Origin: Prauserella cavernicola
GTDB taxonomy: Bacteria > Actinomycetota > Actinomycetes > Mycobacteriales > Pseudonocardiaceae
DNA length: 64,000 nucleotides
Direction: 5' to 3'
Assembly: GCF_016595675.1 (NCBI RefSeq)
Contig: NZ_JAENJH010000001.1
Span: 496,001-560,000, forward strand
How positions within the stretch are numbered: the stretch's first letter is position 1; every line of letters starts with the position of its first letter. Positions 17,048-25,697 of this stretch are shown here, in pieces. The position numbers and the translations under genes were made by a program. The notes beneath the pieces are model-generated. The model saw only the letters and a list, made by a program, of their open reading frames with translations, had not been told where the DNA came from and did no database searches.

Positions 17048-17697
17048 CGGGCGAGGTCAGGGTGCTCATCGTCGACGACGACGCCCTCGTGCGAGCGGGG
17101 CTGACGCTGATGCTCGACGGCGCCGACGGCATCGTTGTGGTGGGTGAGGCGGGCGACGGCGACCAGGTGCCGGCGGCGCTGGACTCGCGGGCCGCCGACG
17201 TGGTGCTGATGGACGTCCGCATGCCGAGGGTGAACGGGATCGCGGCCACTCACCGGGTCCGGGCCAGGACCACACCACCCGAGGTGATCGTGCTGACCAC
17301 CTTCGACACCGACGAGAACGTGCTGCGCGCGCTGCGGGCGGGGGCCAGCGGCTTCCTGCTCAAGGACTCGCCTCCCGCCACGATCGCCGACGCGGTACGG
17401 CGGGTCGCGGCGGGCGATCCGATTCTCTCCCCCGCCATCACCCGCAGGCTCATGGATCGTGCGGCCACCGACGCCACGGCCTACGACCGCGCCCGCTCCG
17501 CGCTGGCCGCGCTCAGCGGCCGGGAGCACGAGGTTGCGCTGGGGCTCGGCGAGGGCAGGTCGAACGCGGAGATCGCGGCCCGGCTCCACGTCAGCGTCGC
17601 GACGGTGAAGGCGCACATCACCCACATCCTCACCAAGCTGGACCTCGGCAACCGCACACAGGTCGCGTTGCTGATGCACGATGCGGGCCTCTGCTGA
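17044..17697 (+). CDS. NarL/LuxR-family response regulator
   Basis: A 217-residue regulator. The receiver domain (1-120) has the acidic pair LIVDDD and the phosphorylated Asp57 in VVLMDVRMPRVNG; the output domain (about 150-215) is a LuxR helix-turn-helix with LSGREHEVALGLGEGRSNAEIA and VSVATVKAHITHIL. Its ATG overlaps the kinase stop (ATGA). It would be phosphorylated by the kinase and bind target promoters; targets are not visible. Confidence 0.93.
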   Translation: MTGEVRVLIVDDDALVRAGLTLMLDGADGIVVVGEAGDGDQVPAALDSRAADVVLMDVRMPRVNGIAATHRVRARTTPPEVIVLTTFDTDENVLRALRAGASGFLLKDSPPATIADAVRRVAAGDPILSPAITRRLMDRAATDATAYDRARSALAALSGREHEVALGLGEGRSNAEIAARLHVSVATVKAHITHILTKLDLGNRTQVALLMHDAGLC

Positions 17698-17714
17698 GCG
17701 CGTTTCGACGATGA

Positions 17715-17735
17715 TTCTTTTGTGCGGAGAAAAAG
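17715..17735 (+). promoter_or_regulatory. AT-rich motif shared with position 22326
   Basis: TTCTTTT then GTGCGGA then GAAAAAG, 71 bp upstream of the FAD-protein start. A nearly identical block (TTCTTTT-C-GTGCGGA-ACGAAAA) occurs at 22326-22347. Two such AT-rich blocks in GC-rich DNA a few kb apart suggest a common operator or promoter for this redox gene group. Confidence 0.4.
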
Positions 17736-17805
17736 CAAATGCCGAATCGTCGTCCACATAGCGGACACTCCCGGAAATGATCGCGGGAAAACGTAGCATG
17801 ACCGG

Positions 17806-19701
17806 GTGACCCCTTTTCAGCTCGCCATTGTCGGCGCGGGGCCGCGCGGAGTGTGCGTGCTGGAGAGAATCTCGGCGAACGCGCCCGAGTTCCTCGGCGG
17901 GCGGGATCTGGTCGTGCACCTCGTCGACCCGTTCCCGCCGGGGCCGGGCCGGATCTGGCGCCACGAACAGTCCCCGTTGCTGCGCATGAACTCGATGGCC
18001 GAGGACGTCACGATGTTCACCGACGACACCGTGCGCATGAAGGGCCCGATCCGGCAGGGGCCCTCACTGGCCGAGTGGGCGAACCTTGTCCGCGCGGGCG
18101 AACTCGAGGTAGAAGTCCCACCCGACGTCGCCGCGGAACTGCACGCGCTGGAGGGGATGTCGTTTCCCACGCGCCGGCTGCAGAGCGTCTACCTGGCGTG
18201 GGTGTACGAGCAGATCCTCGCCGGACTGCCCGCCGGGGTCGAGGTGCGCGAGCACCGGGCGCGCGCGACCGGCATCACCGGGGAGTCCGCCCAGCAGGTG
18301 TGGCTCGAGGGCCGCGACGAGCCGCTCCACGCCGACGCGACCCTGCTGGCCGTGGGCCACCTGGACGCGGAGGCGCACGGCACCCCCGAGGTCCTCACCC
18401 GGTTCGCCACGCGCCGGGCCCGCCGGTACTACCCGCCCGGCTACACCGCCGACGTCGACTACTCCGGGGTGCCCGCGGCCGAACCCGTGCTGGTGCGCGG
18501 GTTCGGGCTCGCGTTCGTCGACCTGATGCTGCTGCTCACCGAAGGCAGGGGTGGACGATTCGAGGAAGTTCCCGGCGGGTTGCGGTACGAGCCCAGCGGC
18601 GCCGAGCCGATCCTGCACGTGGGCTCCCGGCGTGGCGTGCCGTACCACTCCAAGCTCGGCTACCGGCTGCGCGGAGCCGCGCCGCGGCTGCCGAGGTTCT
18701 TCGACGACGACGCCGTCTCCGGGCTGCTCGCCCGCCCCGGACTGCTCGACTTCCGCGCCGACGTGTGGCCGCTCGCGGCCAAGGAGATCGCGTGGGGCTA
18801 CTACCACGAGCTGTTCACCGCGCACCCCGAGCGGGTGCGGATGAGTCTGGCCGAGTTCGAACGCGCCTTCGCCGGACAGGACTGGGGCAGCGCCGGGCAT
18901 CGCGCGCTGGTGCGCCACGCCGTGCCGGCCTACGACGACCGCCTGGACCTGGATCGGCTGGACCGCCCGCTCGCGGGACTGCGGTTCGACACCGCAGAGG
19001 CGTTCGGCAAACACGTGCGCGGCTACGTGGAGGCCGACCTGGCCCGGCGCGCGAACCCGTTCTTCAGCGCCGACCTGGGCGCGTTCACGGCGCTGTTGTC
19101 GGTGTACGGCAGGCTCGCGGCGATGCTCGGCGAGGGCCGCATCGAGGGCCGGTCCCAGCTGACCGATGTGGACAACTGGTGGCACGGCTTCTTCAGCTAC
19201 CTCGCGAGCGGGCCGCCGCCGCGCAGGCTCGCGGAACTGCTCGCGCTGCACGAGTCCGGCGTCGTCGCGTTCCTCGGCGCGGGCATGCGGGTGCGGCTCG
19301 ACGAGCGCAACGGGCTGTTCGCCGGTAGTGGCGAGAACTTCCCCGGCACCGTCGTGTCCGGGACGCTGATCGAGGCGCGGCTACCGGAGCCGAGTGTGCG
19401 CAGGGCGCTGGATCCGCTGCTGCGCTCGTTGCACGGTGCGGGCGGGCTGGCCGAGGAGACCGTACGGACCCGGGCGCCGGAGCGCGAGCTGCCGTCGGGG
19501 CGAATCCACACGCGACTGTCCGACGGCAGAATGCTCGACGCCCGCGGCGAGCCGCACCCGCGCCGGTTCGCGGTGGGCCCGCACACGAGCGCCCGCTCCG
19601 GGGCCGCGTTCACCCGGCCCCGGACCAACGCCGTGCCGTTCCGGCAGAACGACGCCGTGGCGAGGGAGATGCTCGCCCTCGCCACGGACCAGCGCTCATG
19701 A
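17806..19701 (+). CDS. FAD/NAD(P)-binding protein
   Basis: A 631-residue flavoprotein-like protein of the FAD-NAD(P)-binding family (NAD_binding_9). The dinucleotide motif IVGAGPRGVCVLERI is at residues 8-22, followed by HLVDPFPPGPGRIWRHEQ and LLRMNSMAEDVTMFTDD. A second strand VLVRGFGLAFVDLMLLLTEG continues the fold, and TLLAVGH is the usual pre-second-half motif. Such proteins are large cytoplasmic flavoproteins of unknown reaction. It is convergent with two luciferase-like monooxygenases (6-bp overlap), which may need reduced flavin or share a substrate. Confidence 0.78.
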   Translation: MTPFQLAIVGAGPRGVCVLERISANAPEFLGGRDLVVHLVDPFPPGPGRIWRHEQSPLLRMNSMAEDVTMFTDDTVRMKGPIRQGPSLAEWANLVRAGELEVEVPPDVAAELHALEGMSFPTRRLQSVYLAWVYEQILAGLPAGVEVREHRARATGITGESAQQVWLEGRDEPLHADATLLAVGHLDAEAHGTPEVLTRFATRRARRYYPPGYTADVDYSGVPAAEPVLVRGFGLAFVDLMLLLTEGRGGRFEEVPGGLRYEPSGAEPILHVGSRRGVPYHSKLGYRLRGAAPRLPRFFDDDAVSGLLARPGLLDFRADVWPLAAKEIAWGYYHELFTAHPERVRMSLAEFERAFAGQDWGSAGHRALVRHAVPAYDDRLDLDRLDRPLAGLRFDTAEAFGKHVRGYVEADLARRANPFFSADLGAFTALLSVYGRLAAMLGEGRIEGRSQLTDVDNWWHGFFSYLASGPPPRRLAELLALHESGVVAFLGAGMRVRLDERNGLFAGSGENFPGTVVSGTLIEARLPEPSVRRALDPLLRSLHGAGGLAEETVRTRAPERELPSGRIHTRLSDGRMLDARGEPHPRRFAVGPHTSARSGAAFTRPRTNAVPFRQNDAVAREMLALATDQRS

Positions 19702-21078
19702 CGCCGCGGGCGCGCGCAGCGTCCCGGGCCGCGGCGTCGAGAGTCCGAGGTGGTCGCGCAACGTCGGGCCGGAGTACTCGGTGCGGAACACCCCGCGCTC
19801 CTGCAGCAGCGGGACCACCGTGTCGGCGAACTCGTCCAGCCCGCCGGGAGTGACGTGCGGGACGAGGATGAATCCGTCACTGGCGTCGTGTTGCACCAGG
19901 TGGTCGATGCGCTCGGCGACGGTCGCGGGTGAGCCGATGAACGTCTGCCGCCCGGTCACCTCGATGATCACCTCGCGCAATGACAGTCCCCGCGCCTCGG
20001 CGAGCTCGCGCCACTGCCGGGCGGTGCCCACCGGATCCCGGTACATGCGCACGCTCGCGCGGCCCTGCGCGATCGTGTTCTCCCCCGGCAGCGGGTCGAT
20101 CTCGGGCAGCGGCCCGTCCGGATCGTAGGCCGAGAGGTCGCGGTTCCACAGCTGTTCGGCGAACCTGATCGCGGTCTGGCCGGACACCTGCAGGCGGCGC
20201 ACGTCGGCGGCGCGTTCGCGCGCCTCGGCGTCGGTGTCGGCGAGCACGAACGTCGCAGCCGGCAATACCTTCAGGTCGTCCCGCGCACGTCCGTAGCGCG
20301 CCAGCCTGCCCTTGACGTCGGCGTAGAACTCCTGGCCCGCCTCGAGCGTGCCGTGCCTGCTGAAGATCGCGTCCGCGGTGGCTGCGGCGAACTCCCTGCC
20401 TTCCTCGGAGTCACCGGCCTGCAGGATCACCGGCCTGCCCTGCGGTGCGCGTGGCACCGTGAACCTGCCCGTGATGTCGAAGTGCGCGTCGCGGTGCGCG
20501 AACTCCCCCGCCGCGGCATCGGCCACGAACACACCCGACTCCTTGTCGGCGACGAGCTCGCCGCCGCGCCACGAGTCGAACAGCTCCTGAGCGGTGTGCA
20601 GGAAGGCCTTGGCCCGGGCGTAGCGCTGGTCCTCCGGCAGGAAACCGCCTCGCCGGAAGTTCTCGCCGGTGAACGCGTCCCACGACGTGACGACGTTCCA
20701 GCCCGCGCGCCCGCCGGAGAGGTGGTCGAGGCTCGCGAACTGGCGAGCCACCTCGTACGGCTCGTTGAAGGTGGAGTTGATCGTGCCCGTGAGCCCGAGG
20801 TGCTCAGTGACGGCGGCCAGCGCCGCGAGCACCGAGAACGTGTCGGGCCTGCCGACCACGTCCAGGTCGTAGATCCGGCCGGCCTGTTCGCGCAGCCGCA
20901 GGCCCTCGGCCAGGAAGAAGAAGTCGAACTTCGCCCGCTCGGCGGTCTTCGCCAGGCGCACGAACGACTCGAACTCGATGTGGCTGCCCGACTGCGGATC
21001 GCTCCACACCGTGGTGTTGTTGACTCCAGGGAAGTGCGCGGCCAGGTGGATCTGCTTGAGCCGCCTGCTCGTCGTCAT
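19696..21078 (-). CDS. luciferase-like FMN-dependent monooxygenase (NtaA/SnaA/DszA group)
   Basis: A 460-residue luciferase-like monooxygenase. The start QIHLAAHFPGVNNTTVWSDP, the segments FFLAEGL and TINSTFNEPYEVARQFASLDHLSGGRAGWNVVTS, and the length of about 450 are those of the NtaA/SnaA/SoxA/DszA group, which use FMNH2 from a separate reductase to oxidise amines, chelators or organosulfur compounds. It lies 5 bp behind the second luciferase-like gene, so the two are an operon. The substrate is not predictable; nothing in the neighbourhood is clearly a flavin reductase. Confidence 0.88.
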   Translation of the reverse strand: MTTSRRLKQIHLAAHFPGVNNTTVWSDPQSGSHIEFESFVRLAKTAERAKFDFFFLAEGLRLREQAGRIYDLDVVGRPDTFSVLAALAAVTEHLGLTGTINSTFNEPYEVARQFASLDHLSGGRAGWNVVTSWDAFTGENFRRGGFLPEDQRYARAKAFLHTAQELFDSWRGGELVADKESGVFVADAAAGEFAHRDAHFDITGRFTVPRAPQGRPVILQAGDSEEGREFAAATADAIFSRHGTLEAGQEFYADVKGRLARYGRARDDLKVLPAATFVLADTDAEARERAADVRRLQVSGQTAIRFAEQLWNRDLSAYDPDGPLPEIDPLPGENTIAQGRASVRMYRDPVGTARQWRELAEARGLSLREVIIEVTGRQTFIGSPATVAERIDHLVQHDASDGFILVPHVTPGGLDEFADTVVPLLQERGVFRTEYSGPTLRDHLGLSTPRPGTLRAPAAS

Positions 21079-21083
21079 GATCG

Positions 21084-22253
21084 TCAGACCTCCGCGTAAC
21101 GGTTGGTGGGACGGGCCAGGCCGAGCCGCTCACGCAGCGACCGCTCGGCGTAGTCGGTACGGAAGACACCCCGGAGCTGGAGTTCGGGCACCAGGCGTCG
21201 GGTGATGGTCTCGAGGTCGTCGGGCAGCGCCGCCGGACGCAGGCGAAACCCGGAGAGCCCTGCCTCGGCCCACTCCAGCACCAGATCCGCGAGCTCACCG
21301 GCGGTGCCGGTGAACACGAGGGCGTCGGACGAGTAGTCCTCGCCCGCGCGCTCGTCGAGGCGATCCCTGCGCCGCGCGGCCTCTGCGGCGGTGTCTCCGA
21401 GAAAGACCACGAGATCGGCGAACACGCGGGGTCCGCCCTCGCCCTCCGGACGGAGCTCGCGCTCGATCGCTCGCGCGTCCCCGGCGTCGCGCGGGGTCAC
21501 GAACACGACGTCGGCCGAACGCTGCGCGAGCCGGTAGGCCGGTGCGGCGTGGGCCAGCACGGTCACCAGTGGCTGGCCCTGCGGCGGACGGGGCGTGATG
21601 GACGGGCCCTTGACGCTGAACCATTCTCCGGCGAAGTCGATGTAGTGCAGCTTGTCGCGGTCGATGAACCGGCCGGTCGCGACGTCGCGGATCTCGGCGT
21701 CGTCCTCCCAGCTGTCCCAGAGCCTGCGCACCACCTCGATGTAGTCGCCGGCCTCGGCGAGCAGGTCCTCGCTCGCGAGCACGCCGGGGTCCCTGCGGCC
21801 GAAGTGCGCCGCGTCCGCCGGCCTGCGCGCCACCTGCGCTCGCCAGCCGCCGCGGCCCCGGCTGACGTAGTCGAGCGTGGCGATCGCCTTGGAGAGGTGG
21901 AAAGGTTCGGTGTGCGTGACGATCCCGGTGGGCACGAGTCCGATGTGGTCGGTGCGCGGAGCGACGCGCGAGGCGACGAGCACCGCGTCGAGCCTGCCCG
22001 GCACGCGGTCGGCACGGAACTCCGCGCCCGGCTCGTGCGACGACCGCACCCCGAGCGAGTCCTCGATCGTGACGAAGTCCAGCAGTCCACGCTCGGCCTC
22101 GGTCACGAGATCGGTCCAATAGCCCGCGGTGAACAGGTCGCCGGGGCGGGCCCTCGGCTCGCGCCAGGCGGCGGAGTGCCAGCCCGCGCCCTCCAGCGCC
22201 ACGGCCAGGTGGATTCCCGGTGCGCTCGCCATTCCCGCGTCCCCTTTCGCCAC
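21084..22253 (-). CDS. luciferase-like flavin-dependent oxidoreductase
   Basis: A 389-residue luciferase-like enzyme. LLDFVTIEDSLGV, LVPTGIVTHTEPFHLSKAIATLDYVSRGRGGWRAQVAR and GPSITPRPPQGQPLV are group features, as is the ending FRTDYAERSLRERLGLARP, which resembles the same stretch of its partner (VFRTEYSGPTLRDHLGL). A GTG at 22253 with AAGGAGGAG upstream is taken as start; an ATG seven codons in has a weaker site. First gene of a two-gene operon of related monooxygenases. Confidence 0.85.
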   Translation of the reverse strand: MAKGDAGMASAPGIHLAVALEGAGWHSAAWREPRARPGDLFTAGYWTDLVTEAERGLLDFVTIEDSLGVRSSHEPGAEFRADRVPGRLDAVLVASRVAPRTDHIGLVPTGIVTHTEPFHLSKAIATLDYVSRGRGGWRAQVARRPADAAHFGRRDPGVLASEDLLAEAGDYIEVVRRLWDSWEDDAEIRDVATGRFIDRDKLHYIDFAGEWFSVKGPSITPRPPQGQPLVTVLAHAAPAYRLAQRSADVVFVTPRDAGDARAIERELRPEGEGGPRVFADLVVFLGDTAAEAARRRDRLDERAGEDYSSDALVFTGTAGELADLVLEWAEAGLSGFRLRPAALPDDLETITRRLVPELQLRGVFRTDYAERSLRERLGLARPTNRYAEV

Positions 22254-22325
22254 GATTCTCCTCCTTCATCGAAAAGGACACGGCGGCCACGGAATTCCCG
22301 CGTCCAGAGAATGGGACCGGGGCCG

Positions 22326-22347
22326 TTCTTTTCGTGCGGAACGAAAA
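22326..22347. promoter_or_regulatory. inverted repeat TTTTCGT/ACGAAAA between divergent genes
   Basis: TTTTCGT (22329-22335) and ACGAAAA (22341-22347) are perfect inverted arms around GCGGA, within a block repeated from 17715. It lies 72 bp from the monooxygenase start and 60 bp from the methyltransferase start, so it could control either side. Candidate operator only. Confidence 0.45.
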
Positions 22348-22407
22348 TCCTGTCCGCCGTCAGCGGAACCGCTGGCACTCCGCCGCGCCACCGGTGAAGC
22401 TGGCGGA

Positions 22408-23217
22408 ATGGATCTCGGATTTCGCGGTGAGGTCGTGGACTTCTACCACCGCTACCGCCGTGGCTACCCGCCCGCCGTGCTCGACGCGCTCGTCGGCGCC
22501 TTCGGCCTCGGCGAGGACGACGTGGTCGCCGACCTCGGCTGCGGCACCGGGCAGTTGACGCTCCCGATGGCGCGCCGCGTCCGCGCGGTGGCCGGGGTCG
22601 ACCCCGAACCGGCGATGCTGGAACGGGCTCGCCGCGCCGCGAGCGACGAGGGCGTGTCGAACGTGAGCTGGGTGCTCGCCTCGGACGCCGAGGTCCCCGC
22701 GCTGGCCGGGCTGCTCGGATCGCGGGCGCTTGGGGCTGTCACGATCGGTCAGGCACTGCACTGGATGGACCACGAGCGGCTGTTCCCCGCGCTGGCGCCG
22801 CTGCTGCGGCCGGGCGGCGGGGTGGCCGTCGTGGCCAACGGCACGCCGTTGTGGTTGCAGGACACGGCGTGGTCCCGCGCGCTGCGGCCTTTTCTGGAGG
22901 ACTGGCTCGGAACGCGGCTCGTGCGCACGTGCGGCACCGACGACGAGAGCCGACGGCGCTACGCCGACGCGCTGACGCGTTCCGGCTACGCCGTGCACCA
23001 CACCGACGTCGCCTACGAGGCCGCCCTGTCGGCCGACGAGATCGTGGGCGGCGTCTACTCGGCCCTGCCTGTCGACCGGCTGCCCGCACCCGGTGAACGG
23101 GCCGCGTTCGCCGCCGACGTCGAGCGCGTGCTCGCCCCGTGCGCGCCGTTCACCGAACAGGTCCAGGTCTCGCTGCTGCTGGGCCTCGTGCCGAGGCCGC
23201 CGCCCGTCAGGGCCTGA
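22408..23217 (+). CDS. class I SAM-dependent methyltransferase
   Basis: A 269-residue methyltransferase. FRGEVVDFYHRYRRGYPPAVLDAL at the N-terminus is typical of the methyltransferase-11/UbiE-like group; the SAM motif VVADLGCGTGQLTLPMA is near residue 40, AGVDPEPAML follows, and TIGQALHWMD is the post-motif II segment. The ATG is used because the conserved region begins at once. It is divergent from the monooxygenase operon and overlaps the convergent TetR gene by 11 bp. The substrate is unknown. Confidence 0.85.
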   Translation: MDLGFRGEVVDFYHRYRRGYPPAVLDALVGAFGLGEDDVVADLGCGTGQLTLPMARRVRAVAGVDPEPAMLERARRAASDEGVSNVSWVLASDAEVPALAGLLGSRALGAVTIGQALHWMDHERLFPALAPLLRPGGGVAVVANGTPLWLQDTAWSRALRPFLEDWLGTRLVRTCGTDDESRRRYADALTRSGYAVHHTDVAYEAALSADEIVGGVYSALPVDRLPAPGERAAFAADVERVLAPCAPFTEQVQVSLLLGLVPRPPPVRA

Positions 23218-23782
23218 AGGCCTTGTCCACGGTGCGCAGGCAGAGCGAGAGCGCGGTGAGCTTGGGGACCCCGGACTCGAGGGAGTGCATCCACGCGCTG
23301 TAGAGCAGCGCCCACACCACCTGCAACGCCCACGCCGCGTCCAGGTCGGGGTCGAGGGAACCGTCGGAACGGCCGCGTTCGACCACGCGCATCACCTCGC
23401 GGTCGAAGTCGGACTCCTCCTCCCACTCCTTGCCCGTCATCAGCTGCGGGTTGTTGAACAGCAGCATCAGCGGGTCGCCGACCTCGAACAGTTCCTGGCA
23501 CAGCCGGTTCACCGCGTCGGCCCCCGGTCCGTCGTCGAGCCGGGCGCGCGTGGCTGCAGCGTCGGCCTGCTCGAGTGCGTCGAGGCTGATCGCCGCGAGC
23601 AGGTCGGAACGCTCCGGGAAGTAGCGGTGCATCGTGGTTCTGCCGACTCCGGCGGTCGCGGCGATGTCGCCGAGCGAGGCCGAGATGTCCTGGGAGAGCA
23701 CGGTGACGGCGGCGTCGAGAATCGCCCGGCGGGTGCGGGCGCGTGTGCCGGTCTCGGCGGTGTCGGAGCGTTGCTGACTCAC
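23207..23782 (-). CDS. TetR-family repressor of the adjacent ABC exporter
   Basis: A 191-residue TetR protein. The helix-turn-helix is DIAATAGVGRTTMHRYFPERSDLLAAI (residues about 30-58), preceded by RARTRRAILDAA. The ligand half is alpha-helical with no recognised binding residues. A GTG at 23782 (VSQQRSDTAE) is chosen over an ATG 45 bp upstream because the family core then starts at the usual distance. It is divergent from the ABC exporter, and two inverted repeats lie in the shared region, the usual layout for autoregulation plus repression of the pump. Confidence 0.85.
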   Translation of the reverse strand: MSQQRSDTAETGTRARTRRAILDAAVTVLSQDISASLGDIAATAGVGRTTMHRYFPERSDLLAAISLDALEQADAAATRARLDDGPGADAVNRLCQELFEVGDPLMLLFNNPQLMTGKEWEEESDFDREVMRVVERGRSDGSLDPDLDAAWALQVVWALLYSAWMHSLESGVPKLTALSLCLRTVDKAFRP

Positions 23783-23804
23783 GACATAGAAGGTACCAGC
23801 CGTC

Positions 23805-23847
23805 CCGTTTAGAAACTCGTTCGACAAAAACGGAACATCAGTGTTCC
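23805..23847. promoter_or_regulatory. candidate TetR operators between repressor and ABC exporter
   Basis: Two inverted repeats: CCGTTT (23805-23810) with AAACGG (23828-23833), and GGAACATCAGTGTTCC (23832-23847), which ends at the exporter ATG. Their position between divergent regulator and target genes suits a TetR operator. Assignment is by position only. Confidence 0.5.
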
Positions 23848-25641
23848 ATGAGAGTCATGGGAGACCCGGATCAGAACACGGCGGCACCCACAACCGGACG
23901 GCTCGCCATCCTGTGGTCGTTCGCGCGACCGCACGTGCCCGCTCTCGCACTCGGCCTGCTGCTGGCCCTCGTCGGCTCAGCCATGAGCCTGGCCACCCCG
24001 ATGGTCACCAAGTGGGTCCTCGACGCGCTCGGCGCTTCGGCGTCGCTGACCGGGCCGATCGTGGCGCTGGCGGTGCTGCTGGTCGTCGGCTCGCTCGCCT
24101 GGGTGTGGCAGTGGATCCTGCTCGGCTCACTCGGCGAGCGAGTGGTTCTCGAGGCCAGGGAGTCGATGGTGCGCCGGCTGTTCACGGCGAAGGTGCAATC
24201 GGTCACCGCTAGGCCGAGCGGTGAGCTGGTCGCCAGGGTCACCTCGGACACCGTGCTGCTGCGCGAAGCCGCCTCCTCCAGCATCATCGGCCTGGTCAAC
24301 GGCGCGATCATGCTCACGGGCTCCCTCGTGCTCATGGGTGTGCTGGACCTGGTGCTGCTGAGCACCACGGTCGCCGCGATCACGGTGGTGGCGGTGCTCT
24401 TCGCCGTGCTCATGCCCGCCATCGCCAAGGCCCAGGAACGCGCGCAGGAGCACGTGGGTCGCCTCGGCGGAACGCTGGAGACCGCGCTGCGCGCCATCCG
24501 CACCGTGAAGGTCAGCCGCGCCGAGACCCGGCAGGCCGACCGGATCCTCGCCGACGCGCACGCCTCCGCCGAGTACGGCATCCGGGCTGTCCGCCGCGAG
24601 GCCGTGAGCTGGACCGTCGCCGGGGCCGGTATCCAGGTGGCGATCATCGTGATCCTCGGGCTCGGGGCGTGGCGGGTCAGCCAGGGCCAGCTCGAGGTCT
24701 CGAGCCTCATCGCGTTCCTGCTCTACGCGTTCGGCCTGATGGAGCCGATCACGGAACTGACGCAGAACGTCACCGGCCTGCAGTCGGGCATCGCCGCGGC
24801 GGGCCGGATCAGCGACGTCAGGGCACTCGACGTCGAGACCGACCCCGGCAGCGCCGAAACCACGCCCACCGCCCGGACGGCGAGCGGACCCGTCCTGGAG
24901 TTCCGGGGCGTCACCGCCGCGTACGGACCGGGACAGGAACCGGCCGTCACCGGCGTCGACCTCACGATCCCGGCCCGCGGTCACACCGCGATCGTCGGCC
25001 CTTCCGGCGCGGGCAAGACCACCCTCTTCTCGCTCGTCCTGCGCTTCCTCGAACCCCAGCACGGCGAGGTCCTGCTGAACCAGCGGCCCTACCGGGAGCA
25101 CTCGCACGCCGAGATCCGCTCGCGCCTGGCCTACGTGGAGCAGGAGGCGCCGACCGTGCCGGGCACGATCCGGGAGAACCTGCTGTTCACCCACCCCAAC
25201 GCCACCGACGCCGAGCTGGCCGAGGTGCTGGAGGAGGTGCGCCTGAGCGAGAAGATCGCGGAACTGGAGGACGGGCTGGACACCCCGCTGTCCTCGACAT
25301 CGCTCTCGGGCGGGCAGCGGCAGCGGATCGCGCTGGCGCGGGCGATCCTGCGCACCCCGGACGTGCTGTTGCTCGACGAGGCGACCGCGCAGGTCGACGC
25401 GCTCACCGAGGCGGCGATCCACGACTGCATCCGCGATCGGGCCGCCTCGGGCGCGGTGGTGACCATCGCGCACCGGCTCTCCACCGTCGTCGACGCCGAC
25501 ACCATCGTCGTGCTCGAGCGGGGCCGGATCCGGGCCCAGGGCACCCACGACCAGCTAATGGAGACCGACGAGCTCTACAGCGCACTGGTGGAGGCGCTGC
25601 GGATCGCCGGCGAACGAGAGTCCACTATGGTCACCGGGTAA
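23848..25641 (+). CDS. ABC exporter, fused permease and ATPase
   Basis: A 597-residue half-transporter of the multidrug/lipid exporter type (MsbA/BmrA/LmrA). Residues about 30-320 hold six membrane helices; the ATPase follows with Walker A GPSGAGKTT (from residue 384), signature LSGGQRQRIALARA, Walker B VLLLDEATAQVD and the switch His in IAHRLST. It probably works as a homodimer exporting a toxic or hydrophobic compound. The ATG at 23848 and one 9 bp downstream are both possible. The divergent TetR gene suggests induction by the substrate. Confidence 0.93.
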   Translation: MRVMGDPDQNTAAPTTGRLAILWSFARPHVPALALGLLLALVGSAMSLATPMVTKWVLDALGASASLTGPIVALAVLLVVGSLAWVWQWILLGSLGERVVLEARESMVRRLFTAKVQSVTARPSGELVARVTSDTVLLREAASSSIIGLVNGAIMLTGSLVLMGVLDLVLLSTTVAAITVVAVLFAVLMPAIAKAQERAQEHVGRLGGTLETALRAIRTVKVSRAETRQADRILADAHASAEYGIRAVRREAVSWTVAGAGIQVAIIVILGLGAWRVSQGQLEVSSLIAFLLYAFGLMEPITELTQNVTGLQSGIAAAGRISDVRALDVETDPGSAETTPTARTASGPVLEFRGVTAAYGPGQEPAVTGVDLTIPARGHTAIVGPSGAGKTTLFSLVLRFLEPQHGEVLLNQRPYREHSHAEIRSRLAYVEQEAPTVPGTIRENLLFTHPNATDAELAEVLEEVRLSEKIAELEDGLDTPLSSTSLSGGQRQRIALARAILRTPDVLLLDEATAQVDALTEAAIHDCIRDRAASGAVVTIAHRLSTVVDADTIVVLERGRIRAQGTHDQLMETDELYSALVEALRIAGERESTMVTG

Positions 25642-25697
25642 CGGGCCGGGCCAGTGACTCCACTGTGGATGACAAGGAAGCCGGGCTGAGCGCGAAC

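Noticed and set aside
24127-25548. A 473-codon minus-strand frame inside the ABC exporter gene
   Set aside because: Shadow of the exporter, which has full Walker and signature motifs on the plus strand.
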